Below, one piece after another: positions 8,455 to 16,874 of a stretch of DNA of 64,000 nucleotides. Location: assembly GCF_000746525.1 (NCBI RefSeq), contig NZ_CP009048.1, forward strand, positions 4,033,501-4,097,500, read 5' to 3'. Every line of letters starts with the position of its first letter. The stretch's first letter is position 1. The notes under the pieces are model-generated. The model did no database searches and was not told the origin of the DNA. It was given only the letters and a program-made list of their open reading frames with translations. Made by a program: the position numbers and the translations under genes. Origin of the DNA: Pseudomonas alkylphenolica (GTDB lineage Bacteria > Pseudomonadota > Gammaproteobacteria > Pseudomonadales > Pseudomonadaceae).

Positions 8455-9804
8455 GTGGAAAGCCGCAAATCCGAAGCCCCTACGCTGGATCTTGCCCCAC
8501 CGCTCGAAACGAGCTGGCTGGAGCGGATTTTCAAACTCAAGCTACATGGCACCACCGTCAAAACCGAGATGATCGCCGGGTTGACCACCTTTATCACCAT
8601 GGCCTACATCATCTTCGTCAACCCCAACATCATGGCCGATGCCGGCATCGATCACGGAGCGGCTTTTGTCGCCACCTGCATCGCCGCCGCCCTGGGCTGC
8701 CTGTTGATGGGCCTCTATGCCAACTGGCCAGTAGGCCTGGCACCGGGCATGGGGCTCAACGCCTTCTTTACCTATACCGTGGTCGGGACCATGGGCTACA
8801 CCTGGGAGGCGGCGCTGGGCGCGGTATTCGTCTCCGGGGTGCTGTTCATGCTGCTGACGCTTTCGCGGGTGCGTGAATGGCTGCTCAACAGCATTCCTGT
8901 GAGCCTGCGTCATGCGATGGGTGCCGGCGTCGGATTGTTTCTCGGACTGATCGGTCTTAAAACTGCCGGAATTGTCGTCGACAGCCCGGCCACCCTGATC
9001 AAGCTCGGCTCCCTGCACGAGCCTGGCCCGCTGCTGGCGGCGATCTGCTTTTTGATGATTGCGGTGCTCAGCTATCACCGGGTGTTCGGCGCGATCCTGA
9101 TCAGCATCATCAGCGTCACCCTCGCCGGCTGGGGCCTGGGCCTGGTCGAATACGGCGGCCTGTTCTCGCTGCCACCAAGCCTGGCACCGACCTGGATGGC
9201 CATGGATGTCGCGGGCGTGTTCAACGTCAGCATGATTGCCGTGGTGTTCGCCTTCCTCTTCGTGCACATGTTCGACACCGCCGGCACCCTGATGGGTGTA
9301 GCCCAGCGCGCCAACCTGGTGAATGCCGACGGACGTATCGAAAACCTCTCGCGCGCACTGAAGGCAGACAGTGCTTCGAGCGTGTTCGGTGCAGTGGTGG
9401 GCGTACCGCCGGTAACCAGCTATGTGGAAAGTGCTGCGGGTGTTGCCGCCGGTGGCCGCACCGGCCTGACGGCGGTGGTGGTCGGCCTGTTCTTCATCGC
9501 CGCGATGTTCTTCGCCCCCCTGGCCGGGATGATTCCTGCCTACGCCACGGCAGGTGCGTTGATCTATGTCGCGATGCTGATGATGGGCAGCATGGCGCAC
9601 ATCAACTGGGACGAAGCCACCGACAGCATCCCGGCGATCGTCACCGCAATCATGATGCCGCTGACCTTCTCGGTTGCCGACGGTATTGCCCTGGGCTTTA
9701 TCACCTACGTGGTGCTCAAGGCCGGTACCGGTCGTTTCAGCGAGATCTCGGCAAGCCTGTGGGTACTGACGGCGATCTTCATTGCCAAGTTTGTGTTCCT
9801 CTAA
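8455..9804 (+). CDS. AzgA-type NCS2 purine permease (guanine/hypoxanthine class)
   Basis: This 449-residue polytopic inner-membrane protein belongs to the AzgA branch of nucleobase:cation symporters (AIVTTFITMAY-like N-terminus, here AGLTTFITMAYIIFVNPNIM; PVGLAPGMGLNAFF; SLRHAMGAGVGLFLG; DTAGTLMGVA; PPVTSYVESAAGVAAGGRTG). Known members import adenine, guanine or hypoxanthine by proton symport. The start is GTG at 8455 with GAGGAG at 8441-8446; the ATG at 8450 is out of frame. It sits between the GntR regulator and uraH and carries both candidate operators in its promoter, consistent with supplying purines to GuaD/XdhAB. A factor-independent terminator follows. Confidence 0.92.
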   Translation: MESRKSEAPTLDLAPPLETSWLERIFKLKLHGTTVKTEMIAGLTTFITMAYIIFVNPNIMADAGIDHGAAFVATCIAAALGCLLMGLYANWPVGLAPGMGLNAFFTYTVVGTMGYTWEAALGAVFVSGVLFMLLTLSRVREWLLNSIPVSLRHAMGAGVGLFLGLIGLKTAGIVVDSPATLIKLGSLHEPGPLLAAICFLMIAVLSYHRVFGAILISIISVTLAGWGLGLVEYGGLFSLPPSLAPTWMAMDVAGVFNVSMIAVVFAFLFVHMFDTAGTLMGVAQRANLVNADGRIENLSRALKADSASSVFGAVVGVPPVTSYVESAAGVAAGGRTGLTAVVVGLFFIAAMFFAPLAGMIPAYATAGALIYVAMLMMGSMAHINWDEATDSIPAIVTAIMMPLTFSVADGIALGFITYVVLKAGTGRFSEISASLWVLTAIFIAKFVFL

Positions 9805-9824
9805 GCAGCGCTGCAACCAGATAA

Positions 9825-9851
9825 AGCCTCACCTTCGGGTGGGGCTTTTTT
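9825..9851 (+). terminator. Rho-independent terminator after the purine permease
   Basis: The stem AGCCTCACC/GGTGGGGCT with a TTCG tetraloop is followed by a run of six T, starting 21 bases after the permease stop codon. Confidence 0.9.
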
Positions 9852-9861
9852 GTTGGACCTT

Positions 9862-9924
9862 ATCGCGGGGCAAGCCCGCTCCCACCGAAAGTGATCCCCA
9901 GTGGGAGCGGGCTTGCCCCGCGAT
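9862..9924. repeat. REP pair (inverted)
   Basis: Two inverted GCGGGGCAAGCCCGCTCC cores flank a loop of about 20 bases, placed between the permease terminator and the uraH terminator. Confidence 0.9.
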
Positions 9925-9947
9925 AAAGGCAGCACAAAACCCCAGAC

Positions 9948-9974
9948 AAAAAAAAGCCCGCAGTGTGAGCGGGC
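9948..9974 (-). terminator. Rho-independent terminator of uraH (minus strand)
   Basis: Read on the minus strand, GCCCGC-loop-GCGGGC is followed by a run of eight T. It lies 32 bases beyond the uraH stop codon. Confidence 0.85.
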
Positions 9975-10005
9975 AAGGACCTACGAAGATTCTTCTAGCG
10001 ACCAA

Positions 10006-10359
10006 CTAGCTTCCACGATAGGTCGAGTAACTGTACGGCGAGATCAGCAGTGGTACGTGGTAGTGATCCTGCTCGGCGCTGATGCCAAAACGCAGTACCA
10101 CAACATCCAGGAATGCATGCTCAGGCAACTGCACGCCACGGGCGCGGTAGTAGTCGCCCGCATTGAACTGCAGCTGGTAGACACCGCTGCGGTAGTCGTC
10201 ACCTTGCAGCAGCGGCGCGTCGCAACGGCCATCGCTGTTGGTCAGGGTGGTGTGCACCAGCTCGAGCTGCTGGCCTTCGACCCGGTACAGCTCGACCTTG
10301 ATCGAGCTGCCAGGGCAGCCGTGAGCGGCATCCAGTACATGCGTGGTCAAACGTCCCAT
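10006..10359 (-). CDS. uraH: 5-Hydroxyisourate hydrolase
   Basis: HIU hydrolase is a transthyretin-like enzyme that opens 5-hydroxyisourate, the product of urate oxidation, to OHCU. The 117-residue protein has all three family signatures: LTTHVLDAAHG at the N-terminus with the catalytic-site histidine, DGRCDAPLL in the middle, and the diagnostic C-terminal YRGS preceded by HYHVPLLISPYSYSTY. There is no signal peptide, so it is cytoplasmic. It is divergent from puuE-uraD-allA; the shared 385-base gap (10360-10744) holds one TTGTATACAA-type site near each gene, and I see no other gene there. Confidence 0.96.
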   Translation of the reverse strand: MGRLTTHVLDAAHGCPGSSIKVELYRVEGQQLELVHTTLTNSDGRCDAPLLQGDDYRSGVYQLQFNAGDYYRARGVQLPEHAFLDVVVLRFGISAEQDHYHVPLLISPYSYSTYRGS

Positions 10360-10465
10360 TGCTTGCTCGCCTCTGTTCTATCTGTGGGCAAAAAATCCCG
10401 TACGGCGCCGTCAGGAGACCCGGCAGCGTACGGCTGTCGGATTATTAAGACATTTTTCTGTAAAA

Positions 10466-10475
10466 TTGTACACAA
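10466..10475. promoter_or_regulatory. TTGTATACAA-type site upstream of uraH
   Basis: TTGTACACAA has one mismatch to the TTGTATACAA palindrome. It lies 107 bases upstream of the uraH start codon on its coding strand. On that strand the site overlaps TACAAT, a possible -10 box. Confidence 0.5.
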
Positions 10476-10659
10476 TAATTCGGTATTCTTTCCTGACATG
10501 CCCACCACCTTCTGTAAATACGCCATCAGTCGCAAAACCACGCCACTGGCCGACGAGCACGTCATTAACTGACCAACTGGGCAGGTTTCTTGCAGAGGGT
10601 TTCCGAGGGTAAAAACAGGAAGAAATAGGAAAAAACAGGCTTACAAACCGCAAACAAAG

Positions 10660-10669
10660 TTGTATACAA
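10660..10669. promoter_or_regulatory. TTGTATACAA operator overlapping the puuE promoter
   Basis: This perfect palindrome includes TATACA (10663-10668), a plausible -10 box, with TTACAA (10641-10646) 16 bases upstream as -35. It lies 75 bases before the puuE start. Overlap with the -10 suggests repression. Confidence 0.6.
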
Positions 10670-10744
10670 TCACCTCATCGTCGTGGCCAATACCCTACCC
10701 GGGCGCCACGCCCTCCGTTTACACGTATAAGAAGGAAGACTGCA

Positions 10745-11674
10745 GTGAGCGCTGACTATCCTCGCGACCTGATCGGTTACGGCAATACCCCACCCCATCC
10801 GCGCTGGCCGGGGAATGCCCGCATTGCTTTGTCTTTCGTGCTCAATTACGAAGAAGGCGGTGAACGCAACATTCTTCACGGGGACAAGGAATCAGAAGCC
10901 TTCCTCTCGGAAATGGTTGCCGCCCAGCCCCTGCAGGGCGCTCGTAACATGAGCATGGAATCGCTCTACGAATACGGCAGCCGCGCCGGCGTCTGGCGCC
11001 TGCTCAAGCTGTTCAAGGACACCGGCGTGCCGCTGACCATCTTCGCCGTCGCCATGGCCGCCCAGCGTCACCCCGACGTGATCCGCGCCATGGTCGAAGC
11101 CGGCCACGAGATCTGCAGCCACGGCTACCGCTGGATCGACTACCAGAACATGGATGAGGCCCAGGAGCGCGAGCACATGCTCGAAGCCATCCGCATCCTC
11201 ACCGAGCTGACCGGCGAGCGTCCGCTGGGCTGGTACACCGGCCGCACCGGAATCAACACCCGTCGCCTGGTGATGGAGGAAGGCGGCTTCCTCTACGACA
11301 GCGACACCTACGACGACGACCTGCCCTACTGGGAACCGAACAACCCGACCGGCAAGCCGCACCTGGTGATCCCGTACACCCTGGACACCAACGACATGCG
11401 CTTCACCCAGGTGCAGGGCTTCAACTGCGGCGAGCAGTTCTTCCAGTACCTCAAGGACGCCTTCGACGTGCTCTACGAAGAAGGCGCCGAGGCACCGAAG
11501 ATGCTCTCGATCGGCCTGCACTGCCGCCTGGTCGGCCGTCCGGCGCGCCTGGCCGCGCTCAAGCGCTTCATTGAATACGCCAAGAGCCATGAGCAGGTCT
11601 GGTTCACCCGGCGCGTGGACATCGCCCGTCACTGGCATGCCACCCACCCTTACAAAGCCGAGAACGCCCAATGA
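10745..11674 (+). CDS. puuE: Allantoinase PuuE (polysaccharide-deacetylase fold)
   Basis: PuuE hydrolyses allantoin to allantoate. It is unrelated to amidohydrolase allantoinases and belongs to the NodB/polysaccharide deacetylase fold, as shown by GHEICSHGYRWIDYQNMDEA and GWYTGRTGINTRRLV. The N-terminus YPRDLIGYGNTPPHPRWPGN is characteristic of the family. Length is 309 residues. The start is GTG at 10745, preceded by AAGGAAG. It overlaps uraD by four bases (ATGA) and heads puuE-uraD-allA(-puuD). Operator TTGTATACAA lies over its promoter. Confidence 0.95.
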   Translation: MSADYPRDLIGYGNTPPHPRWPGNARIALSFVLNYEEGGERNILHGDKESEAFLSEMVAAQPLQGARNMSMESLYEYGSRAGVWRLLKLFKDTGVPLTIFAVAMAAQRHPDVIRAMVEAGHEICSHGYRWIDYQNMDEAQEREHMLEAIRILTELTGERPLGWYTGRTGINTRRLVMEEGGFLYDSDTYDDDLPYWEPNNPTGKPHLVIPYTLDTNDMRFTQVQGFNCGEQFFQYLKDAFDVLYEEGAEAPKMLSIGLHCRLVGRPARLAALKRFIEYAKSHEQVWFTRRVDIARHWHATHPYKAENAQ

Positions 11675-12186
11675 CCGCTTTCAAGACCCTCAAGCCTTCG
11701 TCCCTGGAGCGCAGCGCGTTCGTCGAAGCCTTTGCCGACATCTACGAGCACTCACCCTGGGTCGCCGAAAAGGCCTACGACCTCGGCCAGTTGCAGGAAA
11801 TCGACCAGATCGAAGCCCTGCATCAACGCATGAGCGACATTCTGCTGAGCGCCGATCACGCCGCCCAGCTGGCCCTGATCAATGCTCACCCGGACCTCGC
11901 CGGCAAAGCCGCGATCCAGGGTGAACTGACCGAGTCGAGCACCAACGAGCAGGCCGGCGCCGGTATCCACCAGTGCACCGCCGAAGAGTTCGAGCGCTTC
12001 ACCGAGCTCAACGATGCCTACAAAGAAAAATTCAAGTTCCCGTTCATCATGGCGGTCAAGGGCAGTAACCGGCACCAGATCCTCGCCTCGTTCGAGAAGC
12101 GCATCCACAACTCGGCCGAAGCCGAGTTCAAGGAAGCGCTGGCGCAGATCAACCTGATTGCCCTGTTCCGCCTGCTGCAACTTTAA
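11671..12186 (+). CDS. uraD: OHCU decarboxylase
   Basis: UraD decarboxylates 2-oxo-4-hydroxy-4-carboxy-5-ureidoimidazoline to S-allantoin, the last step of urate degradation before ring opening. The 171-residue all-helical protein shows the family pattern INAHPDLAGKAA, with the catalytic-site histidine, and SSTNEQAGAG. Near the C-terminus is FPFIMAVKGSNRHQIL. The four-base overlap with puuE indicates translational coupling. In P. aeruginosa an allantoicase gene follows uraD (from memory); here the next gene is allA. Confidence 0.95.
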   Translation: MTAFKTLKPSSLERSAFVEAFADIYEHSPWVAEKAYDLGQLQEIDQIEALHQRMSDILLSADHAAQLALINAHPDLAGKAAIQGELTESSTNEQAGAGIHQCTAEEFERFTELNDAYKEKFKFPFIMAVKGSNRHQILASFEKRIHNSAEAEFKEALAQINLIALFRLLQL

Positions 12187-12207
12187 GGGTAAGCCCGGCC
12201 TTACCCT
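12186..12207 (+). other. Perfect 8-bp hairpin between uraD and allA
   Basis: AGGGTAAG and CTTACCCT form a perfect stem around CCCGGC, beginning at the last base of the uraD stop codon. There is no T run, so it is more likely an intercistronic RNA structure than a terminator. It occupies the place where an allantoicase gene might be expected. Confidence 0.6.
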
Positions 12208-12234
12208 CCACAACACAGAATAAAGAGAATCCGC

Positions 12235-12738
12235 ATGCGCACTTTAGTGATTGAGCCCTTGACCAAAGAAGCCTTCGCCCCTTTCGGTGACGTGATCGAA
12301 ACCGACGGCAGCGACCACTTCATGATCAACAACGGTTCGACCATGCGCTTCCACAAGCTGGCCACGGTACAAACCGCCCAGCCCGAGGACAACGCGATCA
12401 TCAGCATCTTCCGCGCCGACGCGCAGGACATGCCGCTGACCGTTCGCATGCTGGAGCGCCATCCGCTGGGCAGCCAGGCGTTCATTCCGCTGCTCGGCAA
12501 CCCCTTTCTGATCGTGGTCGCGCCCGTTGGCGATGCACCTGTATCAGGCCTGGTCCGTGCCTTCATCAGTAATGGAAGGCAGGGCATCAATTACCATCGC
12601 GGCGTCTGGCACCACCCGGTGCTGACGATCGAAAAGCGGGATGACTTCCTGGTGGTTGATCGCAGTGGCACTGGCAACAACTGCGATGAGCATTTTTTCA
12701 ATGAGGATGAGCAATTGATCCTCGCCCCCCACCAATAA
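12235..12738 (+). CDS. allA: Ureidoglycolate lyase
   Basis: AllA releases glyoxylate and urea from ureidoglycolate. The 167-residue cupin-type protein starts MRTLVIEPLTKEAFAPFGDVIE and carries the family motifs FHKLATVQ, HPLGSQAFIPL and GINYHRGVWHHPVLTI, the last including likely metal-ligand histidines. AAAGAG precedes the ATG. The glyoxylate it makes is the substrate of Gcl encoded 8 kb downstream, and the urea matches the urea transporter at 26800. An allantoicase that would supply its substrate is not visible in the window. Confidence 0.94.
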   Translation: MRTLVIEPLTKEAFAPFGDVIETDGSDHFMINNGSTMRFHKLATVQTAQPEDNAIISIFRADAQDMPLTVRMLERHPLGSQAFIPLLGNPFLIVVAPVGDAPVSGLVRAFISNGRQGINYHRGVWHHPVLTIEKRDDFLVVDRSGTGNNCDEHFFNEDEQLILAPHQ

Positions 12739-12788
12739 GAGAAGACCTGAGCACCCGGCTACAGGGTGCCAGGGTAGAGGTAAAGACT

Positions 12789-14114
12789 GTGGAAGCACAT
12801 CTGTTGGAATGGCTGAACCTGAGCGTGCGTTGGGTTCACATGATCACTGGCGTCGCCTGGATTGGCGCGTCGTTCTACTTTGTCTGGCTGGAAAACAACC
12901 TCAACCGGGCCAACCCGCGCGATGGTCTGTCCGGCGATCTCTGGGCGATTCACGGTGGCGGGATCTACCACCTGGAGAAGTACAAGCTGGCTCCGCCGAA
13001 AATGCCGGAGAACCTGCACTGGTTCAAATGGGAAGCCTATTTCACCTGGATGTCGGGTATCGCCCTGCTGTGCCTGGTGTTCTACTGGAATCCGACCCTG
13101 TACCTGCTGGCCCCTGGCAGCACCCTGAGCGGCGCTGAAGGTATCGCCATCGGCGTTGGCTCGCTGATCGCCGGCTGGTTCATCTACGACTTCCTCTGCG
13201 ACTCGCCACTGGGCAAGCGCCCTGGCCTGCTCGGCCTGGTGCTGTTCGTCCTGGTGATTGCCGCCTGCTACGGTTTCAGCCAGGTGTTCAGCGGTCGTGG
13301 TGCGTACCTGCACACCGGCGCGATCATCGGCACCATCATGGTCGGTAACGTGTTCCGCATCATCATGCCGGCCCAGCGTCAGCTGGTCGCCGCCATCGAA
13401 GCCAACCAGACCCCGGACCCGCTCCTGCCGGCCAAGGGCCTGCTGCGTTCGCGGCACAACAACTACTTCACCCTGCCGGTGCTGTTCATCATGATCAGCA
13501 ACCACTTCCCGAGCACCTACGGTAGCCAGTACAACTGGCTGATCCTGGCCGGTATCGCAGTGGCTGCAGTGTTGGTTCGTCACTACTTCAACACCCGTCA
13601 CGACAGCAACAAGTACGCCTGGACCCTGCCGGTCGGTGCCCTGTCGATGATCTGCCTGGCTTACGTCACTGGCCCTGCGCCAATGCCGACTGCGCCAGAA
13701 CAGGCCGCCGCCAAGGTCGAGTACCAACCGCTGCCGGAAACCGCTCTGGGTGGCAAGACTGCTGCCGAGAAAGCTGCAGAGCAAGCCGCCGCTCCAGCCC
13801 AGGCTGCTGCTCCAGCCGAAGCACCGGCGGCCAACGTCGCCAAACTCGACGATGCCGGCTTCGACAAGATCCACAGCGTCATCCAGGAACGTTGCGCCGT
13901 GTGCCATTCGGCCAAGCCGACCAGCCCGCTGTTCAGCGCTGCACCTGCCGGGGTAATGCTCGACACCCCGCAACAGATCCAGCAACAGGCCGCGCGCATC
14001 CAGGCTCAGGCTGTCGCCACGCAGATCATGCCGTTGGGCAACATCACCCAGATGACCCAGCAGGAACGTGAACTGATTGGCGCCTGGATCGCCAAAGGTG
14101 CTCCAACGAACTAA
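12789..14114 (+). CDS. puuD: PuuD, membrane urate oxidase with C-terminal cytochrome c domain
   Basis: PuuD oxidises urate to 5-hydroxyisourate, passing electrons to a cytochrome c domain instead of to oxygen directly. Residues 1-300 hold several transmembrane helices with conserved His/Trp (LSVRWVHMITGVAWIGASFY). An Ala/Pro-rich linker spans about 315-350. The C-terminal haem domain has C369-A-V-C372-H373 and a later Met (QIMPLGN) as possible axial ligand. It has 441 residues; the start is GTG at 12789, with AGAGG upstream. The haem attachment requires the Ccm system, which is encoded at 44.6-51.6 kb. No soluble uricase gene is present, so this is the urate-oxidising step here. Confidence 0.93.
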   Translation: MEAHLLEWLNLSVRWVHMITGVAWIGASFYFVWLENNLNRANPRDGLSGDLWAIHGGGIYHLEKYKLAPPKMPENLHWFKWEAYFTWMSGIALLCLVFYWNPTLYLLAPGSTLSGAEGIAIGVGSLIAGWFIYDFLCDSPLGKRPGLLGLVLFVLVIAACYGFSQVFSGRGAYLHTGAIIGTIMVGNVFRIIMPAQRQLVAAIEANQTPDPLLPAKGLLRSRHNNYFTLPVLFIMISNHFPSTYGSQYNWLILAGIAVAAVLVRHYFNTRHDSNKYAWTLPVGALSMICLAYVTGPAPMPTAPEQAAAKVEYQPLPETALGGKTAAEKAAEQAAAPAQAAAPAEAPAANVAKLDDAGFDKIHSVIQERCAVCHSAKPTSPLFSAAPAGVMLDTPQQIQQQAARIQAQAVATQIMPLGNITQMTQQERELIGAWIAKGAPTN

Positions 14115-14143
14115 GTAACAGGCTTCACGCGGCAAGCTACAAG

Positions 14144-14201
14144 CTGCAAGCCAGGCGCCACCACCTGCTTCTCCTCGAGGCGTGGCGCTTGAAGCTTGCA
14201 G
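14144..14201. repeat. Imperfect inverted repeat, AAGCTGCAAG-type Pseudomonas intergenic element
   Basis: CTGCAAGCC..GGCGCCAC pairs imperfectly with GTGGCGCTTGAAGCTTGCAG across a central loop. It fills the puuD to permease gap and is a different family from the REP elements. It may form an RNA hairpin ending the puuD transcript. Confidence 0.55.
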
Positions 14202-14234
14202 TTCTAAAGAATAAAAACAAAACCGAGGTGTTGC

Positions 14235-15590
14235 ATGTCCGAGTCACGCAAGGCGTACATCCCCGTTGCGCCCCCACGACAGCCACTGCCAATGCTCCAA
14301 CTGTTCCTGGTGGGTCTACAACATGTCTTGCTGATGTACGGAGGCGCGATTGCCGTGCCGCTGATCATCGGCCAGGCCGCCGGCCTTTCTCGTGAAGAAG
14401 TCGCTTTCCTGATCAATGCCGACCTGCTGGTCGCTGGTGTCGCCACCATCGTCCAGTCGTTCGGCATTGGCGCAGTCGGCATCCGCATGCCGGTGATGAT
14501 GGGTGCAAGCTTTGCTGCAGTCGGCAGCATGGTGGCCATGGCCGGAATGCCCGGCGTCGGCCTGCAAGGTATTTTCGGTGCGACCATCGCCGCCGGTTTC
14601 TTCGGCATGCTGATCGCCCCGTTCATGTCCAAGGTGGTGCGTTTCTTCCCACCGCTGGTGACCGGCACGGTCATCACCTCGATTGGTCTTTCGCTGTTTC
14701 CGGTTGCCGTTAACTGGGCCGGTGGCGGCGCCAGTGCCGAAACCTTCGGCTCCCCTGTCTACCTGATCGTCGCCGGCCTGGTGCTGGCTACCATCCTCCT
14801 GGTAAACCGCTTCATGCGCGGCTTCTGGGTCAATGTCTCGGTGCTGATCGGCATGGGCCTGGGTTATATCCTGGCCGGCTCCATCGGCATGGTCGACCTC
14901 TCCGGCCTCGACGAGGCGCCCTGGGTTCAAGTGGTAACGCCGCTGCACTTCGGCATGCCGACCTTCAGCCTGGCGCCGATCCTGTCCATGTGCCTGGTGG
15001 TGGTGATCATCTTTGTCGAGTCCACCGGCATGTTCCTCGCCCTGGGCAAGGTCACCGACCGTGAAGTCACTCCGGGCATGCTGCGCCGCGGCCTGATGTG
15101 CGACGCCGGTGCATCGTTTGTCGCCGGTTTCTTCAACACCTTCACCCACTCCTCGTTCGCCCAGAACATCGGCCTGGTGCAGATGACTGGCGTGCGCTGC
15201 CGCTATGTCACGGTGGTTGCCGGTGGTTTTCTGATTCTGCTCAGCCTGCTGCCCAAGGCGGCCTTCCTGATTGCCTCGATTCCGCCTGCGGTATTGGGCG
15301 GCGCCTCGATTGCCATGTTCGGCATGGTCGCCGCCACCGGGATCAAGATCCTCCAGGAAGCCGACATCGCCGACCGCCGCAACCAGTTGCTGGTTGCCGT
15401 CAGCGTCGGCATGGGCCTGATCCCTGTGGTGCGGCCGGAGTTCTTCGCACAGATGCCGCAGTGGATGGAACCGATCACCCACAGCGGTATCGCCATGGCC
15501 ACGGTCAGCGCGCTGATCCTCAACCTGTTGTTCAACATCCTCGGCGGTGCCGAACGCGCCGCCCACAACGAAGCCGCCCACCAACACTGA
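14235..15590 (+). CDS. NCS2 urate/xanthine-type permease (UacT-like)
   Basis: This 451-residue inner-membrane symporter is of the NAT/NCS2 family. It has the N-terminal LFLVGLQHVLLMYGGAIAVP, where QH is conserved in transport, and the family signature QNIGLVQMTGVRCRYV near residue 315. TM-rich segments run throughout. Family members of this branch carry urate or xanthine; position directly after puuD favours urate, but the substrate is inferred. It differs from the AzgA-type permease at 8455, so purine entry is served by two distinct carriers. No TTGTATACAA site precedes it. Confidence 0.9.
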   Translation: MSESRKAYIPVAPPRQPLPMLQLFLVGLQHVLLMYGGAIAVPLIIGQAAGLSREEVAFLINADLLVAGVATIVQSFGIGAVGIRMPVMMGASFAAVGSMVAMAGMPGVGLQGIFGATIAAGFFGMLIAPFMSKVVRFFPPLVTGTVITSIGLSLFPVAVNWAGGGASAETFGSPVYLIVAGLVLATILLVNRFMRGFWVNVSVLIGMGLGYILAGSIGMVDLSGLDEAPWVQVVTPLHFGMPTFSLAPILSMCLVVVIIFVESTGMFLALGKVTDREVTPGMLRRGLMCDAGASFVAGFFNTFTHSSFAQNIGLVQMTGVRCRYVTVVAGGFLILLSLLPKAAFLIASIPPAVLGGASIAMFGMVAATGIKILQEADIADRRNQLLVAVSVGMGLIPVVRPEFFAQMPQWMEPITHSGIAMATVSALILNLLFNILGGAERAAHNEAAHQH

Positions 15591-15596
15591 GTCTTT

Positions 15597-15614
15597 GGGC
15601 GGCGCTTGCCGCCC
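15597..15614 (+). terminator. GC-rich hairpin after the urate-type permease
   Basis: GGGCGGC-GCTT-GCCGCCC is a perfect 7-bp stem starting six bases past the stop codon. It lacks a T run, so intrinsic termination is uncertain. A second stem, CGACCC/GGGTCG, follows at 15645-15664 in the leader of the next gene. Confidence 0.45.
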
Positions 15615-15725
15615 GGTACCACCCCGAGCACTACGCAGGACCGTCGACCCGTGGGAGCGGGTCGGCCGGGGCGTTTCGCGCCGAAAAAACCGAAAACCAA
15701 CAATAACAAAGCCGGGAATCACAAC

Positions 15726-16511
15726 ATGAAAGGCATCACCACTTCCCTTCTGTTGGGTAGCAGTCTGTTGGCCACTTTGCCAGCCGCCGCAGAAGACCTG
15801 CTGCAATGGCACACCAACAGCCTCTCCTACCTGTATGGCAAGGACTTCCAGGTCAACCCTGCCATCCAGCAGACAGTGACCTTCGAACACGCCAACCGGT
15901 GGAAATACGGCGACACCTTCCTGTTCGTCGACAAGATCTTCTACAACGGCGGTACCGACCGCAACAAAGGCAACAACACCTACTACGGCGAATTCAGCCC
16001 GCGCCTGTCGTTCGGCAAGATTTTCGACCAGAAGCTGGAGTTCGGTCCGATCACCGACGTGTTGCTGGCCATGACCTACGAGTCGGGCGAAGGCGACAAC
16101 GAGGCCTACCTGATCGGCCCCGGCTTCAACCTGGCAATTCCCGGTTTCAATTACTTCACCTTGAACTTTTACTTGCGCAACACCGAGGGCAGCCGCCCAG
16201 GCGATAACGTTTGGCAGATTACTCCGACCTTTTCCTACACCATCCCTGTAGGCAAGTCCGACATCCTCATCGATGGCTACATGGACTGGGTGGTCGATAA
16301 CGACGAGACCCGACGCGGTACTTACCACGCCAACCTGCAGTTCAACCCACAGGTCAAATACGACCTGGGCAAGGCCCTGAACCTGGGCGCCAAGCAGTTG
16401 TACGTGGGTATCGAATACAGCTACTGGAAAGACAAATACGGCATCGAGAACAGTGGACGGCTGGACACCAATCAGAGCGTGACCAGCGCCCTGGTTAAGG
16501 TTCACTTCTAA
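15726..16511 (+). CDS. Tsx-like outer-membrane channel protein, copy 1
   Basis: The 261-residue protein starts MKGITTSLLLGSSLLATLPAAAE, a signal peptide cut after the AxA motif. The mature part is rich in alternating aromatic beta-strands and ends in VKVHF, the C-terminal Phe used for outer-membrane insertion. It resembles the nucleoside-specific Tsx/OmpP family ([33 protein letters not shown]). It is about 75% identical by eye to the next gene, a tandem duplication. Its place beside purine permeases suggests nucleobase or nucleoside passage across the outer membrane. Confidence 0.85.
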   Translation: MKGITTSLLLGSSLLATLPAAAEDLLQWHTNSLSYLYGKDFQVNPAIQQTVTFEHANRWKYGDTFLFVDKIFYNGGTDRNKGNNTYYGEFSPRLSFGKIFDQKLEFGPITDVLLAMTYESGEGDNEAYLIGPGFNLAIPGFNYFTLNFYLRNTEGSRPGDNVWQITPTFSYTIPVGKSDILIDGYMDWVVDNDETRRGTYHANLQFNPQVKYDLGKALNLGAKQLYVGIEYSYWKDKYGIENSGRLDTNQSVTSALVKVHF

Positions 16512-16874
16512 AACCTGACCAAACGCACAGTTTTAGCCACACCCGCTCCACGACGGAGCACTTGAGGACCCGCGCGCAAGCCAGTAATCTGCGCGCCCCC
16601 TCGCTCAGGGCAGGATGGATCCTGCCTGCGTTTGCTGACCGCTCAGTCAATGAATTCGGGCGGTTGGCAAGCGTCACGCCAACCTGAAATACCCTTTTTC
16701 AGCTGTTCAGAAAGACGTCGAGCAGGACTGTTGCGCCATTGCGGAAAAGTTGGCGCAGCACTTGCCAAATTGTTGTGGCCAATCGAAAAAAACTGACTCA
16801 AAAGACAAGTATTTGAACTCAACGGTGCCGCTCAGAGCACCGACAACAGATTCAATCAAGGGAGCAACACAGCG
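16512..16874. other. 363-base gap between the two Tsx-like genes
   Basis: No gene is supported here. Visible items are an inverted repeat GCGCGC..GCGCGC (about 16572-16596), a GGCAGG/CCTGCC stem (about 16609-16626), and TGACTCAAAAGACA at 16794-16807, a degenerate relative (two mismatches) of the TGAC-N6-GTCA element. The second gene therefore probably has its own promoter. Confidence 0.4.

Noticed and set aside
10360..10744. Short open frames in the uraH-puuE gap
   Set aside because: They overlap both candidate operators and lack ribosome binding sites or protein-like composition.
14316..16505. A 729-residue open frame on the minus strand across the permease and first Tsx-like gene
   Set aside because: It is antisense to well-supported genes and has a His/Gln/Asp/Gly-rich translation without domain signs, as expected from high-GC codon bias.
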